DNA from: Sphingomonas sp. PP-CC-1A-547
Lineage (GTDB): Bacteria; Pseudomonadota; Alphaproteobacteria; Sphingomonadales; Sphingomonadaceae
Direction of reading: 5' to 3'
Assembly: GCF_003610375.1 (NCBI RefSeq)
Contig: NZ_RAPZ01000018.1
Span: 1-50,794, forward strand
DNA: 50,794 bases
The translations under genes and the position numbers were made by a program. The notes under the pieces are model-generated. The model ran no database searches. It saw only the letters and a list, made by a program, of their open reading frames with translations, and was not told the DNA's origin. Positions 32,513-41,355 of this stretch are shown here, in pieces (position 1 is the first letter of the stretch; every line of letters begins with the position of its first letter).

Positions 32513-33840
32513 CCCGTCAGATGCACCTTGCGCTGTTCGTCACCGCCGACGGTATCCACCACGGCGGCTGGCGTCATCCGCAGGCGAGCGACGCGGACCA
32601 GGGCTTCGGTTTCTACCGCCGCCTCGCCGCACAGGCCGAAGCCGCCAAGCTCGACATGCTGTTCGTCGCCGACAAGCTGGCGGTCGATGACCTCTACGGG
32701 AACCACTTCGCAACGACGGTCCGCTACCGCGCGTCACGCGGGACGGAGCCGCTCACGCTGCTGTCGGCGCTTGCGGTCACGACCGAGCGTATCGGCCTCG
32801 GCGGGACGATCTCGACCAGCTATACCGAGCCCTATCACGTCGCCCGAATGTTCGCGTCGATCGACCATCTCAGCGGCGGCCGCGCGGCATGGAACGCGGT
32901 CACCTCGGTCAGCGACGCGGAAGCGCATAATTTCGGACGCGCCGAGCATTACGATCACGCCACGCGCTACGACCGCGCCGCCGAATATCTGAACGTGGTT
33001 CGCCGGCTCTGGGACACGTGGGAGGAAGACGCGATCGCGCCGGACAAGGCGGCCGGCACTTACGGCGATCCGACGAAGGTCCATTACGCCGATCATGCGG
33101 GCAAGTGGTTCGACGTGAAGGGCCCGCTGTCGCTGCCACGTCCGCCCCAAGGCCACCCGGTCCTGATCCAGGCTGGCGCATCCGGCGCGTTTCAGGATCT
33201 CGCAACGCGCAACGCCGAGGTGGTTTTCGCGGTCTACCCCGACATCGATCGTGCGAAGGCGGGATATCGCAGTTTTAAAGACGATGTCGCCGCCGCCGGA
33301 CGATCGCCGGACGCGGTGAAGATCCTGCCCGGCATGGTGCCGATCATCGCCGACAGCGACGATGCCGCCGCCGACCTGCTCGGCGAACTCGACGCGCTGG
33401 TCGAGCCGCTGGCGGGGCTCAGCTTCATGTCGGGCAGCATGAACTACGACCTCGCCGACCACGCGCTCGACGAGCCCGTTCCGGACATCCGCGACCTTAT
33501 CCGGGGCAGCAAGGGCCGGTTCCACTACGTCATCGGCAAGGCGATCGAGGAAGGCTGGACGTTCGCCGACCTCGGTCGCTGGTACGGCTCCAGCCTGTCC
33601 TTCGCCAAGATGGTCGGCAGCCCGCGCACCGTCGCCGACGAAATGGAACGCTGGCTCGTCGAAGAAGCCTGCGACGGGTTCGTCGTCATGCCTGCGTTCA
33701 TGCCGGCCGGCGTCGACCGGGTGCTGCGCGACGTCGTGCCGTTGCTCCAGTCACGCGGTGTCTTCCGCCACGACTACGCAGCATCGACGTTGCGCGGCCA
33801 TCTCGGACTCGATCGCCCCGCCAACAGCTTCCACGTGTGA
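32509..33840 (+). CDS. LLM flavin-dependent monooxygenase, NtaA/SnaA/DszA family
   Basis: A 443-residue luciferase-like enzyme of the NtaA/SnaA/DszA group. Blocks are HPQASDADQGFGFYRRLAAQAE, LSALAVTTERIGLGGTISTSYTEPYHVARMFASIDHLSGGRAAWNAVTS and the C-terminal VGSPRTVADEMERW. DszA opens sulfone rings; NtaA oxidises nitrilotriacetate. In this sulfur locus a sulfone- or sulfonate-type substrate is likely. The GTG at 32509 overlaps the TBDR stop; the ATG at 32521 would shorten it by four residues. It needs reduced FMN from a reductase encoded elsewhere. Confidence 0.93.
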   Translation: MTRQMHLALFVTADGIHHGGWRHPQASDADQGFGFYRRLAAQAEAAKLDMLFVADKLAVDDLYGNHFATTVRYRASRGTEPLTLLSALAVTTERIGLGGTISTSYTEPYHVARMFASIDHLSGGRAAWNAVTSVSDAEAHNFGRAEHYDHATRYDRAAEYLNVVRRLWDTWEEDAIAPDKAAGTYGDPTKVHYADHAGKWFDVKGPLSLPRPPQGHPVLIQAGASGAFQDLATRNAEVVFAVYPDIDRAKAGYRSFKDDVAAAGRSPDAVKILPGMVPIIADSDDAAADLLGELDALVEPLAGLSFMSGSMNYDLADHALDEPVPDIRDLIRGSKGRFHYVIGKAIEEGWTFADLGRWYGSSLSFAKMVGSPRTVADEMERWLVEEACDGFVVMPAFMPAGVDRVLRDVVPLLQSRGVFRHDYAASTLRGHLGLDRPANSFHV

Positions 33841-33851
33841 GGAGACCGTTC

Positions 33852-34508
33852 ATGACCGAATCCGTCCGCGCCGCGCTCGGCGCGTTGCAAGACGAGCGTG
33901 ACCATAGCTGGACGCCTGCGCAGCTGGAGCTGAACGCCAGCCAGCGACGCGAACTCGTCATCGGCTTCGATGGGTCGCGCACGATCAAAGTCAGCGATCC
34001 GATGCCAAACTTCGCGCTGGAAGCTGTGAATGGTACGACGATACGACTGGACAGCCTGATCGCCACTGGTCCCGCCGTGCTGATCTTCTTCAGGTTCGCC
34101 GGCTGCCCCGCGTGCAACGTCGCACTACCGGTCTATCAGCGCGTGCTGTGGCCGACCTTGCGCGAACTGGGTGTCCCGCTCGTCGCGATCAGCCCGCAGA
34201 TTTCTTCGAAACTCTCGGAGATACAGCAGCGCCACGCGCTCGACTTCACCATAGCGACCGACCGCGACAACCATCTCGCACGCCAACTCGGCATCACCTT
34301 CGAAGCCAATTCGGCAACCCGGCAGGCCGCGTCAACACCCTTGGGCGAGGTGACCGGGACCGGCACGTGGGAGCTGCCTTTCCCAACGGCCCTTGTGGTC
34401 GACGAAACAGGCGTTGTTGCATGGTCGGATGTAACGCCGGACTGGATGAAGAGAACCGAGGTCGACGCCATCATCGACGCCGTCCGATCAATCATCACCC
34501 AAATCTAG
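33852..34508 (+). CDS. Peroxiredoxin-like AhpC/TSA-family protein with CPAC motif
   Basis: A 218-residue thioredoxin-fold protein. LIFFRFAGCPACNVALPVYQRVL places Cys85 and Cys88 as a CxxC pair in the peroxiredoxin/thiol-reductase position; LVAISPQISSKLSEIQQRH is an AhpC/TSA block. It lacks a signal peptide. GAGGAGA precedes the ATG, 11 bp after the monooxygenase stop, so it closes the right-arm operon. It may scavenge peroxide leaking from uncoupled flavin monooxygenases. This role is inference from position. Confidence 0.88.
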   Translation: MTESVRAALGALQDERDHSWTPAQLELNASQRRELVIGFDGSRTIKVSDPMPNFALEAVNGTTIRLDSLIATGPAVLIFFRFAGCPACNVALPVYQRVLWPTLRELGVPLVAISPQISSKLSEIQQRHALDFTIATDRDNHLARQLGITFEANSATRQAASTPLGEVTGTGTWELPFPTALVVDETGVVAWSDVTPDWMKRTEVDAIIDAVRSIITQI

Positions 34509-34595
34509 AATGCCTGAAAAATGGCAGCGATGCCATGGTTTGCACATCTTGGGTCGATCGAAACGCCAGCGGTCGGCGCGAGCAATTTGCCGCGT

Positions 34596-35024
34596 TCACT
34601 CCAGGACCGAAAGCCCGGCCGCAGCGACGCCGGCAAGCGCACACGCCTCGTCATTGTCCGAGGTGTCGCCGGTCACACCCACTGCCCCAACCAACTGGCC
34701 GTCTGCGTCGACGATAAGCACGCCGCCTGCCGCAGGCACGACGCCGTGCGGAGAGATTGGCCCGAGCGAGGCGATGAACGTCGGACGCTCCGATGCCATT
34801 TCAGCAATCTTGCGGCTCGATACGCCCAGCGCGAGCGCCCCGCCCGCCTTGGCCATCGCGATCTGAGGCCGCAGCGTCGACGCCCCGTCTTCACGCTGCA
34901 GCGCGACAAGGTGCCCTCCGGGATCGAGCACTGCCACGCAGAGCGGCTTGAAACCGAGCTCCACCCTCCTCTCCAGCGTCGCCGTTATAATCTTGCTGGC
35001 AAGTTCGAGCGTGATGCGCACCAT
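34596..35024 (-). CDS. GlcG/HbpS-family haem- or cofactor-binding protein
   Basis: A 142-residue GlcG/HbpS (DUF336) protein. LELASKIITATLERRVELGFKPLCVAVLDPGGHLVALQREDGA (in parts) and GGVLIVDADGQLVGAVGVTGDTSDNDEACALAG are diagnostic of the family. Relatives bind haem or cobalamin-type ligands, or accompany degradative operons without known activity. There is no signal peptide, unlike exported HbpS. AAAGGA lies upstream. It is divergent from the TauD-type dioxygenase and convergent with the peroxiredoxin-like gene. Confidence 0.92.
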   Translation of the reverse strand: MVRITLELASKIITATLERRVELGFKPLCVAVLDPGGHLVALQREDGASTLRPQIAMAKAGGALALGVSSRKIAEMASERPTFIASLGPISPHGVVPAAGGVLIVDADGQLVGAVGVTGDTSDNDEACALAGVAAAGLSVLE

Positions 35025-35285
35025 GCATGGTTCCTTTGTATGGACCGCTATCCCGGACGACGGGTAATCGGCACGAGGCTGGCCGGGATCATGGCCAATG
35101 GGGGAATGCCTCTACTGCCTTCAGCGATCCACGCGGCGCCCAATTCGCGCCGTTGCTGTACGCAAATATGTCCCGGTTGACCGGCCCAAACAAATGCTTT
35201 GCGGTCCACGTCGGCGGTCAATCGTTAAAACCGTCATGCGGCAATCGACCGTCGTCGACTGCGAACGTGCGATTATGGAGTACGG

Positions 35286-36164
35286 ATGATGGGCGATCTT
35301 CTGGCGAGCCGATTTGGCCTCGACGTGGTCAAAACGGGAATGGGCGTCGGCGCGGAGGTTCGGGGTATCGATCTTCGGACGCTCGATGATCGGCAGTTCG
35401 CCGACCTGCACCAGGCCTGGCTCGACAATCTGGTCCTGCTCGTCCGCGACCAATCGCTGTCGGACGCGGACCTGATCGCCTTCAGCCGCCGGTTCGGGGA
35501 CCTCGATCTCGCGCCCATCCAGGAGACCGGCCGCCGCTTCGTCGAGGGACTGCCCGAACTCTATGTCGTCTCGAACGTGGTCGAGGGCGGCGTCCCGATC
35601 GGCAGCCTCGGCAATGGCGAGGCGGTCTGGCACACCGACATGTCCTATGTCGAAGTCCCGCCCCAGGCGAGCGCGCTCTATGCGCTGGAGGTGCCACCGA
35701 CGGGCGGCAATACGAGCTTTGTCGATATGTACGCCGTGTACGAGTCTCTGCCCAATGACCTGAAGGCGCGCATCGCCGGACGCCGCGTAAAGCACGACGG
35801 CACCTACAATAGCGGTGGTTTCCTGCGTCAGGGCGTCACGCCGAGCGACGATCCGCGCGAGGCGCCGGGCAGTCTGCACCCGTTGGTCTACACGCATCCA
35901 GAAACCGGACGCCCCGCGCTGTATCTCGGCCGCCGCCGTAATGCCTATATCGATGGTCTGGATCTGGCCGCATCCGAAGCGCTGCTCGACGCGCTTTGGG
36001 AGCATGTCGATGGCGACCGGTTTGGCTGGAGCCATCAATGGCGCAAGGGTGACCTGGTGCTGTGGGACAATCGCTGCACGATGCACCGGCGTGATGCGTT
36101 CGATCCTGCCGCACGGCGCGTGATGCACAGGACCCAGATCAAGGGGACGGGTCGACCTGCATGA
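35286..36164 (+). CDS. TauD/TfdA-family Fe(II)/2-oxoglutarate dioxygenase
   Basis: A 292-residue dioxygenase. The 2-His-1-Asp iron triad is present: His116 and Asp118 (WHTDMSY) and His267 (TMHRRD). A candidate 2-oxoglutarate-binding arginine is in RRVMHRTQIKG. Family members hydroxylate taurine, alkyl sulfates, sulfonates or phenoxyacetates to trigger cleavage. The substrate is not evident here. The ATG at 35286 has GGAG upstream. The stop overlaps the MFS start by 4 nt, so enzyme and importer form a two-gene unit; it lies next to the organosulfur locus but is separated from it by the minus-strand GlcG gene. Confidence 0.94.
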   Translation: MMGDLLASRFGLDVVKTGMGVGAEVRGIDLRTLDDRQFADLHQAWLDNLVLLVRDQSLSDADLIAFSRRFGDLDLAPIQETGRRFVEGLPELYVVSNVVEGGVPIGSLGNGEAVWHTDMSYVEVPPQASALYALEVPPTGGNTSFVDMYAVYESLPNDLKARIAGRRVKHDGTYNSGGFLRQGVTPSDDPREAPGSLHPLVYTHPETGRPALYLGRRRNAYIDGLDLAASEALLDALWEHVDGDRFGWSHQWRKGDLVLWDNRCTMHRRDAFDPAARRVMHRTQIKGTGRPA

Positions 36165-37465
36165 CGGGCCATGGCTTGAGCCGGTCCGAGGCGGTCGCCC
36201 GTCACGTCCCGCGGTGGATGAGCATCCCCAACCGCATCCTCGCGGTGCTCTGCCTGATGTATCTGGTCCTTTACATCGACCGGGTGAACCTGGCGACGGT
36301 GGGCCCGCGGATGACCGCCGAACTGGGCATGAGCAACACCCAGTTCGGCCTGGCGATCTCGGCCTTTTCCTATCCATACGCACTGATCCAGCTATTCGGC
36401 GGTCGGGTCATCGACCGCTTCGGGCCGCGGCGCATGCTGCTGATCTGCGGTGCGATCGTTTGCGTGACGACGGTGTTGACTGGGCTTGTCGGCGGGATGG
36501 CATCGCTGTTCGCACTGCGTCTGGCGCTCGGCATTGGCGAGGGGTTTGCTTTCCCCGCCGCGACGCGCGCCATGGCGACATGGCTGCCACCGGCGCGCTG
36601 GGGCTTTGCCCAAGGGATCACGCACGCCGCCGCGCGGCTTGGCAATGCGCTGACCCCGCCGCTGCTGGTCGGGTTGATGGCGCTCGTATCATGGCGCGGG
36701 GCATTCGTGGTGCTCGGACTGGCGAGCGCGGTCTGGGTGATCCTGTGGCTGGTGGTCGCGCGGGAGAATCCGGAACGCCATCCCGGCATGTCCGACGAGG
36801 AACGCGCCGAACTGGCCCCGGCCGCGCAACAGGCTGCCATCACGCCTCCCGTTCCATGGTGGCGGCTCGCGCGGCGGATTGCGCCCGTCACCGCCGTCGA
36901 TTTCTGCTACGGTTGGACGCTCTGGGTGTTCCTGACATGGCTCCCCTCGTTCTTCTTCAAGAATTTCGGGCTCGACCTGAAGCACTCGGCGCTGTTCTCG
37001 GGCGGTGTGCTGTTGGGTGGTGTGATCGGCGACTGGGTCGGTGGAGCAGCCAGTGATTATATCTACCGCAGGACCGGCAGCCTGCAGGCGGCGCGGCGTA
37101 ACCTGATCATCGTCGGGATGATCGGTGCTTTCATATTTCTCGTGCCCGTGGTCCTCACCCACGACCTGACGACGGTCGCCCTGTGCCTGTCGCTTGCGTT
37201 CTTCTTCTCCGAGCTTGTGGTGGCGCCGATCTGGGCCGTACCGATGGACATCGCGCCGCAATATGCAGGTACCGCCAGCGGCATGATGAACTTCGGCTTC
37301 GGCATCGCCGGTATCCTCTCCCCGCTGGTGTTCGGCGCGGCGGTAGACCTGACGGGGAGCTGGTCGATCCCGTTCTGCGCATCGCTGGCGCTACTCTTGG
37401 TCGGCGCCGGTCTGTCGTTCTTCATGCACCCGGAAAAACCTTTTCAAGCTGACGGAGTTCGCTGA
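36161..37465 (+). CDS. MFS transporter, anion:cation symporter (ACS) family
   Basis: A 434-residue polytopic protein with about 12 transmembrane segments. MYLVLYIDRVNLATVGPRM and FGLAISAFSYPYALIQLFGGRVIDRFGPRRML are typical of the ACS family (organic anion importers such as glucarate, tartrate and phthalate carriers). GEGFAFPAATRAMATWLP is the helix 4 motif. Overlap with the dioxygenase stop implies it imports that enzyme's carboxylate or sulfonate substrate; this is inference from coupling. Confidence 0.93.
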   Translation: MTGHGLSRSEAVARHVPRWMSIPNRILAVLCLMYLVLYIDRVNLATVGPRMTAELGMSNTQFGLAISAFSYPYALIQLFGGRVIDRFGPRRMLLICGAIVCVTTVLTGLVGGMASLFALRLALGIGEGFAFPAATRAMATWLPPARWGFAQGITHAAARLGNALTPPLLVGLMALVSWRGAFVVLGLASAVWVILWLVVARENPERHPGMSDEERAELAPAAQQAAITPPVPWWRLARRIAPVTAVDFCYGWTLWVFLTWLPSFFFKNFGLDLKHSALFSGGVLLGGVIGDWVGGAASDYIYRRTGSLQAARRNLIIVGMIGAFIFLVPVVLTHDLTTVALCLSLAFFFSELVVAPIWAVPMDIAPQYAGTASGMMNFGFGIAGILSPLVFGAAVDLTGSWSIPFCASLALLLVGAGLSFFMHPEKPFQADGVR

Positions 37466-37652
37466 GGCCGAATTAGGAAAAGCTTCGCTTTGCATGACTC
37501 GCTAAACAAGACGGTCACATAGCGTGGAGCCTAACCGCCCTGATCTCAGCCGAGACCCAGGATAGAACGGTCTGGCGCGTATCCGAAAAGCTGTGTTGCG
37601 TCGTCGACCGGAAGAAGGCAGCTTAGGCATTCACGGAAAGGGAGACCGGATT

Positions 37653-38222
37653 GTGTCTGTTGCCGTCCTGGATAACCCTCGGCTGACGCTCATCGCGCTC
37701 GTCCCTGACAATGCTGTCTCGATATTCGGGCGGTTCCGGGAGTTTCCGCGGTTTGGCGATGCGCAGCATATCGCAGTGCGCAGCCGTACCGCTGCTGAGC
37801 GAACGGCGCTGGCGGCGCGGATCGATGCCGCCGTATCGGCGTCCGATCGTGCCGTCATGCTCCTGGCACAGGGCAGTGCCTGCGCGGCGGCCGCATGGTG
37901 GGCACGACTGTCGCCGAAAGCCTATACGGCGAACGTTGCCGGCGCCCTGTTGGTCGCCCCCGAAGGCACGAGCTTGCACCAGCATCATTTCGCGGCGCCG
38001 AAAATCGGCCTGCCCTTCCCATCGATCGTCGTCGGCGCCGATGACGAAGCGCAGCGCCTGGGCATGGAATGGGGCAGTCGCCTCGTCGATGGCCCACTCC
38101 TGAGCGCGGCGACTGCGCCGACCAACCGCCTGCGCGCCATCATCGAACGCTTCACGTCCGCAGTGGTCGAGCGCGACGTTGTTGCCGCGTATCGCATCAT
38201 CCAGGCGATCGGGGACGCCTAG
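37653..38222 (+). CDS. RBBP9/YdeN-like alpha/beta hydrolase-fold protein
   Basis: A 189-residue protein that resembles the C-terminal part of RBBP9/YdeN (DUF1234-type) serine hydrolases. Blocks are VMLLAQGSACAAAAWWARLSP (the nucleophile-elbow region), VAGALLVAPEG and IGLPFPSIVVGADDEAQRLGMEWGSRLVDGP. The elbow reads AQGSAC rather than the usual GHSLG, so activity is uncertain. The GTG at 37653 has AAGGGAG about 8 nt upstream and is preferred to a TTG at 37593. It stands alone, 187 bp after the MFS gene. Confidence 0.7.
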   Translation: MSVAVLDNPRLTLIALVPDNAVSIFGRFREFPRFGDAQHIAVRSRTAAERTALAARIDAAVSASDRAVMLLAQGSACAAAAWWARLSPKAYTANVAGALLVAPEGTSLHQHHFAAPKIGLPFPSIVVGADDEAQRLGMEWGSRLVDGPLLSAATAPTNRLRAIIERFTSAVVERDVVAAYRIIQAIGDA

Positions 38223-38460
38223 CTGGACGCCGGCCGGCAAGTGAGATCGGGCGAACGTCGGGCAATGTGAGCGCCCTGTCGGAAATCACCATACTTCGTG
38301 TTTGGGGTCGGCGCGCTCGCGTATCTGCCTGACGAAGCAAACATATCCCAGCCGCGCACCGTTGCTTGCTTTCAATTCCTATTAATCGCTGCGGATACAG
38401 CACGCCGTTCAGGTGATTGCCCCTGATGACCTCGCCGTGTTCGAGCGGGCCTATGCGCAG

Positions 38461-39924
38461 CTATGGCCTGCGCTCGCCTGACTGAGACGCAGATGGGTCC
38501 GTCTCGACCGACCATACCAGTCGCAGGCGACCGCCCGCCAGACCGGGGGCTGCCCTGCCTCCTCGAGCGACGATACCTTGCACGATTGCCGTGCGCTGCC
38601 GCAGGGTCCCGCCCCGCACATCGACCGTCCGGGACAGCCGAGCCGATACCCAGCCTGCTTCGCCGAGCGCTTGATCGTCAATGACGCCGGATTTGATCGC
38701 TACGTCCGGCAAGGTGACATCGCTCGGCGGACCGAGAATGACATGCCAGTCCGCGACCGCTGCGTCCGCACGACGTTCCAGAGCGCGATATCCGGCGACG
38801 CCCAGACCGGTAAGGGGCGCTGCCGTCGCGCGGATAGTTCGCCCCGCTGAATCGAACTGCACGGATGAAACGGGACTGCCTGCAATCAGCGCAACGTCCG
38901 CGATTGCACGATCACGCTCGCGCGCGACGCGCAGCGCATCGCCATTTCCCGCCCGCGCGATCTGCGCAGCCTCGACCGCCCCGGTTTCGGGTGAGATGCG
39001 CACCTGATCAACATGGACATCGACCGGCCGCGACAATCGTTGGCGAAGGTCAGCCGCAAGCTTACGATCCGCTCCCGGTTCGATCCGAGGCGTCAGCATG
39101 ACCGCGCGAACACGTACCGGGTTCGCACCATGGTCAATCTCAACCTGGCTCAGTCGCGCGCCGGGTGGAAAGTCCTCACCCAGCGCATCGCGCACCTGCC
39201 GCTGTGCGACCGCCTCGAACGCAATTCGACGCAGACCGGTCCCCAGGGGAATGGACAAGACCCCTATCGCGACGGCGAACAGCACGAGTTGCCAGCCGGT
39301 ATGGTGCGGTGAAAGATGGCCGCCGAAACCGTAACAGCGTGCGACGAGCGCGGCGGTCAGCGCAATGGTGATGGCATTGGTGAGGAACAGCAACAACGCG
39401 CCCGAGAATACCACCCAGTTCCACGTCGCGATACCGAACCCGACCACGACCAGCGGCGGCATCAAGGCGATGGCGATCGCCACGCCCACGACCGTACCCC
39501 CGCGCCCGCGGATCAGGGCATAGCCGCCCGCGATTGCGGAGAGCAACGCGACAAGCAGGTCGAACAACGTCGGCTGCGTCCGCCCGGCGATCTCGCTCGT
39601 GATCGTCTGGATCGGCGAGAGCAGGATCAGCACGACTGAGAGCGCCACCGCGATAGAAGCCCCCAAGGTCAACGCGGTCGCCGCCCGGCGTATCTCGTGG
39701 AAGTCGAGCGTCGCAATGCCGAAGCCTAGGCCGATGATCGGCATCATCAACGGTGACAGCAACATGGCGCCGATCAGCACCGCGACCGAGGGCATCAGCA
39801 GCCCGAGCAGCGAGATCGCGGCCGAAATGATGATCAGGAAGGCATAGCGCCCCGACCACCCCGCCTCCTCCGCGATCTGTCGAAGGACGCCGTCATGATC
39901 GACGTCTTCGGTTGCCTTGGCCAT
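38461..39924 (-). CDS. DUF389-family integral membrane protein
   Basis: A 487-residue protein. The first half holds about six to seven hydrophobic segments, with the DUF389 core LMPSVAVLIGAMLLSPLMMPIIGLGFGIA (residues about 42-71) and ALMPPLVVVGFGIATWNW. The second half is soluble and ends in an arginine-rich tail. The family (TIGR00341-like) is widespread and of unknown function. It stands alone with long intergenic DNA on its 5' side. The Shine-Dalgarno before 39924 is weak. Confidence 0.9.
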   Translation of the reverse strand: MAKATEDVDHDGVLRQIAEEAGWSGRYAFLIIISAAISLLGLLMPSVAVLIGAMLLSPLMMPIIGLGFGIATLDFHEIRRAATALTLGASIAVALSVVLILLSPIQTITSEIAGRTQPTLFDLLVALLSAIAGGYALIRGRGGTVVGVAIAIALMPPLVVVGFGIATWNWVVFSGALLLFLTNAITIALTAALVARCYGFGGHLSPHHTGWQLVLFAVAIGVLSIPLGTGLRRIAFEAVAQRQVRDALGEDFPPGARLSQVEIDHGANPVRVRAVMLTPRIEPGADRKLAADLRQRLSRPVDVHVDQVRISPETGAVEAAQIARAGNGDALRVARERDRAIADVALIAGSPVSSVQFDSAGRTIRATAAPLTGLGVAGYRALERRADAAVADWHVILGPPSDVTLPDVAIKSGVIDDQALGEAGWVSARLSRTVDVRGGTLRQRTAIVQGIVARGGRAAPGLAGGRLRLVWSVETDPSASQSGERRP

Positions 39925-40429
39925 CCACGCCCGAGGAAGCGCAACGAATTTTGCTGGATTCAGGTGGATCGGGTCGTCTCCGTCATCGTCGCTGGTACAG
40001 TTTCTTGCGCATACCGGTTAGCTGGCCACATCGGCAATGAACGCGATCGCGAAGACGAATGTCATGAGCGGCTGCCCGGAGGTTCAGATCGCAGTCCACG
40101 CAAGAACTCCAATACCCTGTACCGTGGCGATGTTACCGCGTCAGCAGCCAGACAGAGGTCGTTTTTCAACCACGACTCAGTTACGCTGATCGCTGGCTCC
40201 AAGCTTGTTCGAGCGGACCCACAAGCCGACATTCGCAGGCTGTTATCAGCTAACCAATATCGGCCATTCATTCATCGGACGGGTGGGCAGCGCTCGCTCA
40301 CCAAACCGTTACATAGGCGGTTTGACGCGTTCACCGATGAAAACCGATCGGTTGAGGGTCCGGCCGCGATTGGTGAGAGGTTTTGCTATAGAACGCAGTG
40401 CCCGTTCGTTGCGCGACAACGTCACCATT
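39925..40429. other. 505-bp intergenic region, no gene seen
   Basis: It lies between the DUF389 start and the DUF4198 stop. Open frames on both strands are unsupported. The sequence is locally more A+T-rich and contains the DUF389 promoter region near its left end. I see no clear repeat, terminator or RNA gene. Confidence 0.5.
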
Positions 40430-41059
40430 CTAGTGCACGACGTACGAGGTCGTCGTGATGCGGTACACGGTCTGCGCAATGCCGTCCGGAAGCGCAATCG
40501 GGCCATTCTCCTTGGCGGTGGCGACCAGAAGATGGCGTCCCGGCTTGGCGATACCCGTGTCGATCATACCCGCGGCATCGGTCGTGAGCTCGATCTTCGA
40601 ACGATCGGGCGCGTACATCGTGACGGTGGCAGCGGGCATTGGCTTGCCGGAGCGCGTCAGTACAAACCGCGATCCGTTCGCGGTGATCGGCGCGAGTTCG
40701 AACGGCAGCTTGGCCTGCGCCTCGACACGGCCGGCGCGCGCGTAATAGACTACGCCCTCCTTCCTCCCGTCCTGCCCCCAAAGCGCGAACACCGAATCGT
40801 CCCACGCGCGCACGTCGCCTGCCGGCAGGTTCGTTTCGAGGAAGCCGGTGCGCCGCGTCAGGACCGCGCTTGGCTGAGCGAGTATCCGCGGCGCTTTTAG
40901 CTTGGCGAATTCGGGATCACCGCCAACCGGCATCGGCTCGCCCGGCTCTCCCAGATAAATGCGTGCGGGGCCGGTGCCATCGCGTTCGATCCAGATTTCG
41001 TGTGCGTACGCGGTCGAGGGAAGGCAGAAAATGAATGCTGCGATCAAGGGGAAACGCAT
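40430..41059 (-). CDS. Exported DUF4198-type protein of the siderophore operon
   Basis: A 209-residue periplasmic protein with a signal peptide (MRFPLIAAFIFCLPSTAYA, then HEIWIERDG). The mature start with 'HE.WIE' and the later SRFVLTRSGKPMPAATVTMYAPD beta-sandwich region are typical of DUF4198, a family linked to metal uptake operons. AAAGGA precedes the ATG at 41059. It is the last gene of the TBDR operon, 14 bp after the DUF3325 gene. Confidence 0.87.
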   Translation of the reverse strand: MRFPLIAAFIFCLPSTAYAHEIWIERDGTGPARIYLGEPGEPMPVGGDPEFAKLKAPRILAQPSAVLTRRTGFLETNLPAGDVRAWDDSVFALWGQDGRKEGVVYYARAGRVEAQAKLPFELAPITANGSRFVLTRSGKPMPAATVTMYAPDRSKIELTTDAAGMIDTGIAKPGRHLLVATAKENGPIALPDGIAQTVYRITTTSYVVH

Positions 41060-41073
41060 AATCGAAGTCCTTT

Positions 41074-41355
41074 CTAGCGCCGCGCGTCGCGTGCGGGAAT
41101 GAAGTTGAGGGCGAGGAAGGCGATCCCGGCACCGGCCATGATCGCGCCCGCCCACAGGATCGGTCCGAAGATCCAGCCTCGGGCGAGCATCGCGGGGACC
41201 ACGCTGGCAATCAGCGTGAGCCAGCCACCGGTCCGCAATATCCTGCGGCCTCTCGCCTGCGGACTTTTCCCGAACCTACGGCGATGATGCGCGTCGGTGG
41301 TGAGGCCGAGCAGCGCAAACGCCGCGGTTGCGAGCAAGAGTGACAAGATACTCAT
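41074..41355 (-). CDS. DUF3325-family small membrane protein
   Basis: A 93-residue protein with three hydrophobic segments and the family pattern ALLGLTTDAHHRRRFGKSPQARGRRILRTGGWL. DUF3325 proteins occur in ferric-siderophore operons beside PepSY reductases and are probably small accessory subunits in the inner membrane. The ATG at 41355 overlaps the PepSY gene stop by 4 nt. The open frame continues far upstream in the PepSY gene's shadow and that part is not coding. Confidence 0.88.
   Translation of the reverse strand: MSILSLLLATAAFALLGLTTDAHHRRRFGKSPQARGRRILRTGGWLTLIASVVPAMLARGWIFGPILWAGAIMAGAGIAFLALNFIPARDARR

Noticed and set aside
35121..36383. 420-codon minus-strand open frame opposite the TauD-type gene
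   Set aside because: It is a shadow; the plus strand has the complete iron-binding triad.
38386..38481. Short plus-strand reading with IAPDDLAVFERAYAQLWPALA before a stop
   Set aside because: It looks a little like the end of a MarR-type regulator, but it is only about 31 codons between stops and overlaps the DUF389 3' end; too little to call a relic.
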